Source of the DNA: Pristionchus mayeri
Lineage: Eukaryota > Nematoda > Chromadorea > Rhabditida > Neodiplogasteridae
Assembly: GCA_036245805.1 (NCBI GenBank)
Contig: BTRK01000004.1
Coordinates: 27,203,541-27,267,540, forward strand
Length of the DNA stretch: 64,000 nucleotides
Reading direction: 5' to 3'
In this document: positions 22,161 to 33,061 of the stretch, piece after piece
Layout: the number at the start of each line of letters is the position of its first letter
Numbering within the stretch: position 1 is the stretch's first letter
Notes under the pieces: generated by a model
Told to the model about the DNA's origin: nothing
The model's database searches: none
Seen by the model: the letters and a program-made list of their open reading frames with translations, nothing else
Program-made: the position numbers and the translations under genes

Positions 22161-23483
22161 CACGGATCTCCTGTAAAAACGTAAGAAAAAGAGACCCTTT
22201 TGCGACAATTGAAAATTTTTTGTTCTCGTATTTCGCTGAAACTAGTCGGACTAGGCATTGTGAGGACGAGGGTAACATATTTCCGCTTCATTTTGCGAAA
22301 TTTGCATGTTAAGCGGAGTTGTGACCTACAACTTTGAAGGGCTGTAACTCAAAAAGTCCTTGAGCTAGATCAAAGAATTTTTTTTCAAAAATACGCGTAA
22401 TGAACTCTTCGACAATCTGGTAAACTTTATTTGCATGCATAGGGGCCATCTTCATCTTCGTAGGTCAAAATAACTGATTTTTTTCTCCGGTTCTCGAAAT
22501 TTTTCAATTAACTATACGAATTTTATTGCAGATTCGGATCCCCCATGGTCGATTTAGTATATCGTGATAGTTCATTGGTCATAACACTGTCCTCCTCATA
22601 CCGCTACTCAGTAGGCAGAACGTGGACTTCTCCAATTTTTAAACGAAACACGTTTCATTGAATATCTCGACCTAAATTCATGCAAATTAGACAAGTGATA
22701 CCATCATTAGATAGCTTTCGAAGAGATCTACCAAAGTTACTGAGAGGTCCAAATCTTCAAAGTGACCCGTTTCAGAGTTATCGCGAAAAAACTCTTGAAA
22801 AGCGGAATGATGTGACAAACTGTGAGTGGAACAGTCTAACATTGATAGTTTTCCATAACTGTCGTATTCAAGCGATAACTCTGAAACGGGTCACTTTGAA
22901 GATTTGGACCTCTAAGTAACTTTGGTAGATCTCTTCGAAAGCTATCTAATGATGGTATCACTTGTCTAATTTGCATGAATTTAGGTCGAGATATTCAATG
23001 AAACGTGTTTCGTTTAAAAATTGGAGAAGTCCACGTTCTGCCTACTGAGTAGCGGTATGAGGAGGACAGTGTTATGACCAATGACCTATCACGATATGCT
23101 AAATCGACCATGGGGAATCCGAATCTGCAATAAAATTCGTATAGTTAATTGAAAAATTTCGAGAACCGAAGAAAAAAATCAGTTATTTTGACCTACGAAG
23201 ATGAAGATGGCCCCTATGCATGCAAATAAAGTTTACCAGATTGTAGAAGAGTTCATTACGCGTATTTTTGAAAAAAATTCTTTGATCTAGCTCAAGGACT
23301 TTTTGAGTTACAGCCCTTCAAAGTTGTAGGTCACAACTCCGCTTAACATGCAAATTTCGCAAAATGAAGTGGAAATACGTTACCCTCGTCCTCACAATGC
23401 CTAGTCCAACTAGTTTCAGCGAAATACGAGAAAAATCATTTTAATTGTCGCAACGGTTCCTGCAATCTTACAGGATATCCGTG
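22161..23483. mobile_element. Foldback element 2 (1323-bp palindrome, TSD TTAT)
   Basis: It begins CACGGATCTCCTGTAA, ends TTACAGGATATCCGTG and is flanked by TTAT (22157-22160 and 23484-23487). The arms are near-perfect inverted copies about 640 bases long that meet near 22820. It shares the end sequence and the sub-terminal block ACTAGGCATTGTGAG with element 1, so both belong to one family, but the inner arms differ. No transposase is encoded. Confidence 0.92.
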
Positions 23484-23610
23484 TTATGCATAGTGACGTT
23501 CTGTATTGCACACATATTGGCGGATTTTATAAAAAAAATTGGAATGATTTGGAAGGATTGATAATGATGAAGCATCTAGAAGCCATTGGGCATCTCGAGA
23601 TCATTCTTAC

Positions 23611-23982
23611 TTAAAGAAGGACTGTCAGCAAAGTTTAAATTTTGACGTTGTCATAACCATGACCGACCTTTGTACAACCATAAGAGATCTGAAAATTGCA
23701 AATGCGTATCTCTATTTTGAACCGAGTTGTCATTAGTTGGCAGAATGCCAAGGAGGGCTTGAAGGAAAGGGACGTGCGGGAATTCAAATATCTAGAAGAT
23801 TTTTCAAAAACTGGTGGGATTCGAACCCGCAACCTTCCGATTACGCGGCCACTGCTTTACCACTGAGCTATACGATTGACTTTTGCCTTCTCTCTTAGCT
23901 CGCGCTATGATCGTTGGATGATTGTCTAGGTCATGGTTATGACAGCGTCAAAAATTTAACTTTGCTGACACTCCTTCTTTAA
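23611..23982. mobile_element. TTAA-ended MITE with ~55-bp terminal inverted repeats
   Basis: The left end TTAAAGAAGGACTGTCAGCA runs to about 23664; the right end (from about 23929) is its inverted copy ending CCTTCTTTAA, with only a few differences. TTAA at both ends is the signature target of piggyBac-type transposons, so this looks like a non-autonomous element of that type. A tRNA-like sequence lies inside it. Confidence 0.8.
23811..23878 (-). tRNA. tRNA-like sequence (pseudogene or SINE head)
   Basis: On the minus strand a match to the internal pol III A box (TAGCTCAGTGG) is followed by a B box match (GGTTCGAATCC) at tRNA spacing. The acceptor ends do not pair, the T stem has a mismatch and the anticodon arm forms only about three pairs. 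It is therefore probably not a working tRNA. Its place inside a MITE suggests capture of a tRNA or of a tRNA-derived SINE. Confidence 0.6.
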
Positions 23983-25487
23983 ATGAGACAGAGATATATT
24001 TTGAGTGTGAGATCCATGGTTGGGATGGGAGATTGAAAGGATGTCTCCTTCTCTCTTCGATGGAATGGCAAATTAGCAGGAAGGGGGTGGAACTTCCTTA
24101 GCCGATCTCCCCATCCTGAATTATCCCGATCCAATCTCATTCCCATTCTCGTATTTCTCCCCTCTCATCGATTCTTTTATTACCACCACCTCTTCAATCT
24201 AATCAACCTAAACTATTTCCACTAATCGATATTCTAGTGATCTACCCTTCGCTCCTCTCTCTTTCCTCTCCTATACATGCATAATTGCAGCGATGGCTAT
24301 AATACTCTCGCATGTTCAACTCCTTAGTCCACTCCCTCCTCTCCTCCCATTGTCCATTCTTCGGTCTTTCCATCGCTCTTTCTACAGTCTCAATCCCCAT
24401 TCGAATTTCGAATGCAGATATTCCATCCTCGGCCTACTGCCTAAGCAGTACTTTAACCATTGTCTTATGCGCGCACCGATCAAATTTTCTAGTTTTTGTA
24501 ACGCAGAAAAACCAGCAGAACAGCTTTCTCTTCTCACTTTCCCTCTTCACTCAACTCATTCACTTCCTCTTCTCTTCCTTATCTCACTGTGAGTTCTCCT
24601 TCTCTGCTTCCAACTTATTCCTTCCAATCTCGAATAGATGACAGTGTATGAATCCAATTCCATCTGATCGCCCTCTCCTTTCTAGGGATGCCATCCCCTC
24701 CTCTCTTACCATGCCATCCACTTCTTTCCCATGATTCTTTGCTTCTCAAAGTTCCTTGGCTATTCTCCATTCCATTGTGTCACTCAACTCGATTCTCTTC
24801 TTCTCTCACTCCACAAATCGACTCATAATTGGACTCGAATGGTCTTCTCTTCCACTTCTCACTTTATCGCTTCATTGATTCTCGACCCTTCCTTCCTTTC
24901 CTTCATACGAGTTGGTTTTTGCATAGATTAGACAGATATGGATCTCTCGAGTGAGCTTATCTCTCCTCGGGGATCATACTCGTTCCCGCTTCTTCCCTCC
25001 ATGCAAAGGGAAGAAGTGAGGGAAAAGGAGATAAGAACAATCTATCAGTCTGTGATATACCAATGGACCATTGGCAATGTGCGATCAAAGCCTAAACTAG
25101 CAAGTTGGATTATTCAGTCAGATCAGAGTCCTCTTATATTTCCAATCAGAATGCCCATCTTATCTAACTCTTCCTCCCTCTTCCTCTCTCTTCTCTCTTC
25201 CCTCCTCTCTCTCTCTTTCTACAGCTTCTAGTCTAATCAATCTAGGTTAATTCAATTGGTGTTGCTTAGCCGAAAGTGAAAGCGGAAAGAAAAGATGAAA
25301 TGGAGAAAGGAAACGTCCTCCTCTCCCTTTCATCCGCGAACTCCTCGTCCTATGCAATGAGATGACTTTATGAGTTTGCTGAAAGCGAGATCTTTTCTGT
25401 CGATTCCACTGATCTTTCCAAGTGATTGATCTCCCTCCGTTCCTCGCAGATCGTCCACTCCGACCATTCATCGAGATCTCCGTTGAA
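23983..25487. other. Pyrimidine-rich spacer
   Basis: About 1.5 kb rich in C and T on the plus strand. The open frames at 24293-24641 and 24938-25231 come from low-complexity CT tracts and show no gene-like codon use. No RNA gene or repeat was recognised. Confidence 0.45.
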
Positions 25488-28400
25488 ATGAGGTGGCACA
25501 GCTTCATTCTGATAGCTGGTGAGGTTGATCGAACAAAGAAGATTTCTCGTCAGATTCTGAGAACAACCCGAATTGTGATGAACGAGAGAATTCTGTATCA
25601 GGTGTCTTCCTCGTCGTTGAATCAGCCAAGTATTCGCACGAGAAGAAATCTCACTTCACTTCGATCGAAGACGACGAAGAAAGAGAAGACAACCAACATC
25701 TATTCGATGTAAAGAAGATTGTCAAGGTACATCTTTTCTAGTATGGTTCGTATAAATCCTCTCTTAGGGGACCATCGATGCTATCGGAGGAAAGGGAACG
25801 ACTCCCAAGCCAGATGGACTATACCAACTATTCCAAGTGAGAGGAGGGACGGGAGGAAAGATCGATGAATTCCTTTCAGATTCCTTCCGAGATCCTCACT
25901 CAAATCGCCTCAGATGCAGGATACATCGAACCATCGACGACCGCCCAACCGAAGAAGAAGAAGAGAAGAAACCACAAGTGAATACCCCCTATATAATTTA
26001 ATGAAATCCTTAATTTTCTTAGCTCATCTTTTGTAAGTATGCTAGCGGGTAAACATCGATATTTCAGAGCGAAGAAGTACAGGAAGGTGTCTGCGGATGG
26101 ATCCTACGAGGGGACCTACGTGAGAGTATGTTTAGGCCATGAGAATGTGGGTGACGGAATGACTGTAGGTGGAGGACGAAGATGACGAAGATGATGAAGA
26201 CGCCTACAAACCAAGGAAGAAGAACAAGTCTAAGAGAAGACACCACAATCCCATCTACCTCCCTCCCAAGTGAGCAACGTTTAACGAATTGAGAAATGAT
26301 GAAATGCTTCAGCTACGTTCCTCCTCCGATGGTCTCTTCTCCTCCTCTCCAGCAGTCTCTCCGTACTCATCAGATTCCCCAGCAAGAACCCCCAGTTGGA
26401 CTGCCCATCCAACCCATCCAGAGACAGGAACAACCACAGGTATGCAATCTGCAGTAGTAATTCCTTTTAAAACAAAGGTACAAATTGTAGGGAGATGGTC
26501 TCTCGTCTCTGTTCGCTCCTCTTCCCTTCTCTCTCCCTCCTGTTGCCATGCCCTCCTTCACTCCTCTCACTCTTCCCACTACGTGAGTCCTCCTCTCTCT
26601 GCTGTTCCTTCATCATCTCCTTCAGTACGACGATCTCTCCTCCTACGATGGCTCCCCTCTCCATTCGGCCCCTCGAACAACCGTCAGTCCATCTCTCCAC
26701 TCTAATCATTTGACAATTCGATTATGGCACGATAATGAACGGAAGCTGTGCATTCGAGAGAAACAACAGGAAAGAGAGGAAGGGAGGGGGGAGGGGGGAC
26801 TGGATAGTCAACTTTTGCTCACTGGGAACTTTCCCTCTCCTCAGTGCATTCTTCGCCAATGCGTGAAATAATTGGAGGGATCTCGAGAGTAACTCAAGAA
26901 AAACATGGATTGAAGAGTGAACTGCCTCTGGCCACACAGTACTCTGCAGTGTCTCTCCCCTGGCTGATTCCTCTTCCACTGCTCCTCAATATGCATATCA
27001 ACCAGTAGTGCAGGCCGATGGAAAGACGTACGTTCACTCTAGAGGGGAACGAATAGAGAATGTCTTCAGTTATTACCAGCGAGTGCTCATCCTCCCTCCT
27101 ACTCGAGCAGGAGATCCCGCCCCTGAAGTGATCATGCCAACCACTCGAGGAGTGACCACCACCACTGAGGTAGACACAGAAGAACACTCAATATGATAAT
27201 AAGCATCTTCCCCTTTCACGAAGAAGTTAGTATAATCCGATGTTGTAGACGTCGACAACGACGAAGGGAGTGTCCAACTCCTTCGTCGTCGAGGAACCAA
27301 CGACGACGACTGAAGAACCGACGACCACTGAAGGAACGAAGAGGAAGACGAAGATTCGAAGGAGAATCATCAAGAACAAGAATGAGAAGAAGTTGCCTGC
27401 TGAGGCGATTCAGGTATGTACGAGGATTCGTTTGAGTATCAATGTCATCTCTCTTTCCAGCAGCTTCCTCAGTCTGATCCAGTGAGTACTACAATGAGAC
27501 CAGTCACCATCACTTTCTCCTCCAATCTCGAGTTGTTCAAGGTGTTCAATTAGTCGAATGCAGTAGATCATTGATCGATTCCAGACGACTGCTCCCTCCG
27601 AGGAAATTGAACTACTCGAGAAGAAGGAAGTCAAAATCAAACCGAGGTTCGTAATCAGTTGCGAATTCCCTTCCATTGATATTGCAGAACCCACGGTGCT
27701 CGTACTCACTCAGTGGGGAAGGCGATCGAGAGTGGAACTTCCATCGAGGGATTGACTACTGCCAAACCAACACTCAAATATGTGCAAGTGAGAAGGTCCT
27801 TCCATTAGTGATCCAATCGAGTGATATCAGGAAGAAGAGAAGGAGGAATCAGAGGAGGAGGAGACAACTCCCTCTTCCATTCCCACTCCTCCCGTTCCCC
27901 AATTCACTCCCAAATTGATCACTACTCAACTTCCCTCCATTGAAGATCAGATGAAGAACAACGAGGTCCTCTTCCTTCCCTCCTTCTTCTCACTTCCATT
28001 CCATTCCAGGTGTTTTCAGTGTCTCTCGAGACGAATAAGAAGGGAAGCGGAACTCTCTCCGTCCCTCAGGTTTCATCCCCTCCTTTCATTTCCCTTTCTC
28101 CTCCTTTTCCCGCCATCTGTTTCGATGGTCAGCGAAAACAGTGAATTGATGCATTGACAGTTGAACAATCAATGGAGGCTTCCAGTCTCTCATAGATTGG
28201 GTGCTCATTTGAGTTCAAGCACTAGCAAAATAGTCAAACACACCTGTCGAGAACCCAGAGAGACATTGAGCGATTATGGAAGAGAGGAAAGGAATACAAA
28301 GTGAGTAGTTGTTGTTAGGTGACTGCCCTTCACTTGATTGCGAATCGTCGATTGCAAGCAGAGGAAGATTATCTGCCCCCCATCGAAGAGAAGAAGAGAG

Positions 28401-30265
28401 GGAAGAAGAAGGGAAGGAAGGAGAAGAAGGAGAAGAAGGAAGAGAGAATCAAGAAGGTCGAGAGTAACGAGATCGATGATATCAAGGAGGCCGTTGAAGC
28501 AGTGAGGAAGGAGAAGAAGGAAAAGGTACTCAAGATCATCCATCAATCATCAATCCATTGAACAGGTTCAGCGACGATTCCATCAGGAGGAAGAGAAGAA
28601 GAATGAGGAAAAGGAGAAGGAGATTGAGAAGGAGGAAGAGGAAGAGGATGAGAATGTGACCACCACTCTGAAACCGAGAAGAAGACATCACAAGGTCAAT
28701 TCACTACCAGAGCGATAGGAAGCATGAGAAGGAAGAGGATATTGAATCATTGCTGTTTAGAAGAAGGGAGAGCGAGTGACTGAATTGGCAGCTCCTAAGA
28801 AGGTTTCGTTGTCTTCTGCCGAGGAAGATACAGATGAGGTGATCTCCCCCATGAGAATGGAGTCAATTCTTCCTTTCAGTATTCGATTCCTCACTCGACT
28901 CCTTCCTCTTCTTCCTTCCGTCGATCTCTCGCCCCTGCTCTCATCGATGTGAGGGAACTCAATGATGCACCAAGGACAAACTTGCCCGTATGTGTCCCCA
29001 TTTATTCATTCTTTATAATTTTTGAATGAATGATGTAAGTACTGCAAGATCTGAGACTGGAAGGATGTTAAACCAATCTGTATTATTGCAGTCAATTCGT
29101 CACGTTCACCATGCAGAAAGACTGGCGATACTGAGGAAATCACTGGAAGCAAGAGCGAGAGGAGTGAGGAGAGGAGAAGATTATGAGTAGTCATCATTCC
29201 ATTGCAGGTGAAACAATTGAGTACGCAGGATAAGGAAGAGGAAGAGGAGAAGACGGAAGTGACCAGTGAGGGAGAAGAGGTGAGAATGAGTGCAGAAAGG
29301 AAGGAAGGAAGGAGGTTACCAGTTGCAGTCAGCCCCTCTCTCCGATCCTTTCCCCTCGACGACCACTGAAAGTGCGAAGAAGAAGAAGACAAGAAGACAC
29401 AGAAAGAGAAAGGTACGATTAGAAGATAATGGTAGATTGCATTCCTCCATCTCCAGACTACCGTCGCCCCTTCCACCACGACAACGACGACAACTGAAGC
29501 TCCCACGACGAATGAAGAGAAGGGAGAAGAGAGCTATGAATTGGAAGAAGAATATGAGGAGGTGAGAGAGAGGAACGTCTACGGGAATCCTCCAAAGATA
29601 ATCCTTATAAAAACAAGGCGAAAGGACATTACATACAAAATAAGAATCTTTCATAGAGTGCATCCATCTTTCAAGAACAGTGATCTGATTTATTTTCGAA
29701 ATTTTAAGAAATGAGATACCGCTTTTTTCTCAGTCGATGGTCGAGATGTCTTTAGAAAGAAAAAGTGCACAATTTAGAAGGATTGACTTCCAGATTAGTG
29801 TGAAGAGTCGTACGAAAAGAATAATCGTTATAAATGTTTCTCAATTTTCAATTTAAATCTTCAGGGAGATTTGTCCTTCGAGATCGACGATGAGGGAGAT
29901 AAAGTAGTGAAGAGGAAGAGTGTCAAGAGGGAGAAACTAACGACCACCACCAAGAAGGTAAATGAGAATGATGAAGGAAGAGGGGAATGATCGGGAATCT
30001 ATGGTCCATGAGAGTCTCATTTTGATATTCATATCCTTCGATAGTGAATGTTTAACCCATTCCATCTGCAGCCTTCGACGACCTCGACAGTCCCAGTGAA
30101 GAAGTTGAAGGTTCTCCGTCCCCATTGCCTCAATATAAGGTGACTTCCGCCTCTAAGCGAGACCTCGTATTCATTCTTGGGATATGTGCATATCTTGATA
30201 TCGAAATAAGTTCATTAGCACTCATTATTTCTGACGACGTGCTGATTAGTGGAAAGAGTGAGTGA
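25488..30265 (+). CDS. Secreted Thr/Lys/Glu-rich low-complexity protein, unrecognised
   Basis: More than 20 short exons. The first (25488-25518) and second (from 25602) join to a clear signal peptide, MRWHSFILIAGVFLVVESA. Exons then encode charged and Thr/Pro-rich blocks: VEDEDDEDDEDAYKPRKKNK, a Pro-rich part, VEEPTTTTEEPTTTE, KKKKTRRHRKRK, VAPSTTTTTTTEAPTTNEE, and Lys-Glu stretches near 28390-28680. Exons at about 28232-28309 (NSQTHLSRTQRDIERLWKRG) and 28318-28527 (VTALHLIANRRLQAEEDY) join in phase. No domain was recognised. The signal peptide with TTT/EPT repeats suggests an extracellular, perhaps O-glycosylated, protein; the basic KR clusters could be proprotein-convertase sites. The 3' end is uncertain: one reading ends at 30263-30265, another continues into the exons to the right. 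Confidence 0.6.
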
Positions 30266-30299
30266 GAGTGATTGTCCTTCCCACCCTTCTCCCCATTCC

Positions 30300-31127
30300 T
30301 CCTCGATGAGAGGAATACGGAGAAAGGTGGAAGAGGTGTCTTCTTTCACGGAAGAAGCGTGAGAGACAACGGAAAGGGCAATCCTCGAAAGGAAGAATCG
30401 AAAGAGATCTTGTTCATCCCCCGAGACAAAACCATCCCTCGATGCGATTACTTATTGGAGTAGAAAGTGTTGGGAAAACGGTGTATGTTCCACTATTATC
30501 CCGTGGTTGCGAGTGAGAGAGAGACCCGTAAGTCTTCCAAATTGGATCTCTCACGGCGCTATGAGATTCGAAGGGGAGGAGATCGACACAAGCAGACACT
30601 GAGATTGCTTCCTCTTCAGATCCTTCGCTCGTCAATTTGGAATGGTTGATGTATTCGAATTCGTGGATGAGCATTGTTCCTTCATCGAGAATTACTACCC
30701 ATCCCTCACTTGTGAAAGGAGGGAAGAGTATCTTTCATTCTGTGCCGAAGTATGGGACTCGACCAAACTGTAAACTACCCTTCCCATCATCATCCATTCA
30801 GGGCCGTCCCCTAGAGACTAGTAGTGCCACTAATAAGTTAGTTAACGATCATTCGTGCAATACACGATACTACCGTATCACTGTCTTTCTACCGTATTCT
30901 TTTCCCACTGCTCAAGTGTACGTGTGTGTCCTCTCGTGCTAATTTATCTTCAGATTCAATCTGATAAACTTCGTATTCAGAGGAGATTCACAAGGACTCT
31001 GAAGAGAGCAAATGAAGATGATCTCGAGATCCCTCAGAAAGATCATCGCAATAAGGAAGACTATCATCATCCATTTCCCCTTTCTCATTTCATCCTCAAT
31101 GACCAGGAATCCTTCGTTTCTCAATGA
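30300..31127 (+). CDS. Additional exons, perhaps the 3' end of the preceding gene
   Basis: A basic stretch (WKRCLLSRKKRERQRKG ... GVESVGKTVYVPLLSRGC) ends at a gtgaga donor near 30511. It joins in phase to a convincing exon from about 30621 to 30768 (FGMVDVFEFVDEHC, then ENYYPSLTCERREEYLSFCA). That exon ends at a gtaaac donor and can join 30952 onward, stopping at 31000-31002; another open frame there (IQSDKLRIQRRFTR) runs to 31127. The link to the upstream secreted-protein gene has an unresolved phase, so this may be its C-terminus or a separate small gene. The function is unknown. Confidence 0.4.
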
Positions 31128-33061
31128 GGAATTTCCTCCCTCCTCTCTCTTCTCCTCTTCCTCTCACTCTCTTCTCTATCTCGGGAAGGCTCTTTTAGGG
31201 CAAAATGGCGGGGGAAGGAGAAGAGTTGGAACAAGATTGGAGTTGCTCTTTGCTGCTCTTTCTAAGTACGAGAAGATTCTCCTTCCCAAGACTCCATTTG
31301 CCTCACTCCACTCTCTCACTTCTCCTCATCCCTTGTTTTGATAGTTTATGATTGTATTATTAGCTTTCCCCCATTCTTCCAATGTCCTCAATTGAATGCA
31401 CTTTGAGTGGGCTTCGATCCTCTTCCTCCTCCTTCTTCCTTTTCACTCCTCTTCCTCCATCGTCCACGTGGCTACCGTTGCTACCGACGCAAGTGAGGGA
31501 GGAAGGGGATTACTGAGAGAGGGGATCGATTACCGTAATCCTCTGCTCATCCTTCAGTCTGTCGATCAGTAGACAGACGGAGAGGAATAGACGACTGGTT
31601 CGCACCAGAGATCGAGATGTAGCAGAGAGAAGAGAGTCTCGAGAAGGACAAATAGTGCCCCCACCTTCCCTCTCTCCCTCTCCCTCTCTCTCTCCCTCCC
31701 ACTCCCCCTCTTCCCTCTCCCTTCCCTCCCTTCCATCTCTTCACTTCTCGACCTACAAGACACAGGGTGCTCGTTTAGTTTCCCTTTCTTCCCTCACGTA
31801 GAACAGAGGAGATGAGTCAATCACTCCCATGCGACAGAAGGAGCATCAGCGGCACGGTTATCACTGTCACTTCTCTTCCACTCCTTCATCCCCTCTTCAT
31901 TCATATCCGTCACTTCCTTCTTTACTTAGTCCGGTGGATAGATGAACTAGTGGATAAGATTACGTCACACTCCTTTTGAAGGTTCTTCTCTCTCTCTTTT
32001 CCTCTTCACTCTCTCACCGCCTCTTTCCCCCTCTCTCTCTGATATCACTCCCTTTATGACTATAGGAGATTCCCGTAGAGAGAGAGCATCATTGTATCAT
32101 ACTCTTCTCTAGTCACTCTTCAATGATCAAGGAATCTACCTTTCCCCGATACTTCCTTAAAGACTCCTTTATGATACTTTCCAATGAGTGTTGTTCTATG
32201 AGATGCTCTATTCTCTGTGCTGCCCCTTCCTTCTCCTCTCCTTTCCTCTCCCCTCCACGTCAATTTTCTTGCCGTCCCTCACTCATCGAAAAGGAATCAC
32301 ACATCATCTGCGTATCTATTCCTTCTCTCTCCTCTTTCTCCTTCTCCTTCTCTCGTCTTTCTCTCCTTCTATCACCTTGTGCAACTTCTCCAGTCTACAC
32401 TTACTCTTACTCTTTCTCTCCTTTCAATTTTGTTCACCTTTCTCTCCATTTGATCGATCGATTAATGGCCCTGTCTATGTGTAATCGTTCATAAATTCCC
32501 CCTCTCTTCCCCTTTCAATCTCCTCTTTTCCCTTTCCATCGATTGATTCGTAGACTGGATGAAACCACGTGTCTCCTGTGTTTGAGCTTTCTTTCATAGT
32601 CGTCGTTTTACCCTTCCCCCCTTCCCCTTCCCCCCTTTCCTCTCCCTCCTTTTCTCTTCCTCTTCTCTCTCTTCGCTCTTCTTCCTCCACCTATGCTCCC
32701 TTCTTGCCTTCCTATCGCACTTTTCCATTGAGACCTCTTCCATCTTCTTTATCCATTTCCCCTCGTCCTCCCTTCTTCGGACATCCTGTAGATGGTGATC
32801 CCTCTTGTCTTTCCTCTCCGTGATCATTCACTGAACTTCCCTCGTTCCAACATTCTCTCTGTCATTTCTTAGACTAGCTCGATCTATGAGTGTATTATTC
32901 GCTCAAGTCTGCTCGACCATTCTCCATCGTTCTTCCTCTCCTTCCCTCTCATTCTTTCTTATCTCTTCTTCTCTTCATCGATTGATCGTCAAGTTGCTAT
33001 CACTTTGATCCCCATTTTTATCACTGCCTTCATATTATTGTCTAAGCCTTCAATTTGGTAG
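31128..33061. other. Long pyrimidine-rich spacer upstream of the NHR
   Basis: Nearly 2 kb dominated by CT and TC tracts on the plus strand, with no supported exon. The apparent ORFs (for example 32123-32494 and its overlaps) are low-complexity Ser/Leu/Pro translations. The NHR promoter probably lies at its right end. Confidence 0.5.

Noticed and set aside
23811..23878. Functional tRNA gene
   Set aside because: A and B boxes match, but the acceptor stem does not pair, the T stem has a mismatch and the anticodon arm is weak, so it is reported only as tRNA-like.
24293..25231. Series of 65-110 codon ORFs on the plus strand
   Set aside because: They arise from CT-rich low-complexity DNA, overlap in several frames and show no splice-consistent coding.
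28151..28309. Exon starting LNNQWRLPVSH with an apparent frame break at the next junction
   Set aside because: The break disappears if the acceptor is placed at the ag before CAAAATAG. The exon then reads NSQTHLSRTQRDIERLWKRG and joins in phase, so there is no frameshift.
29006..29663. Minus-strand ORFs of 115-166 codons opposite the secreted-protein gene
   Set aside because: They are reverse-strand shadows of Glu/Lys/Thr-rich exons and translate to Ser/Phe/Leu runs.
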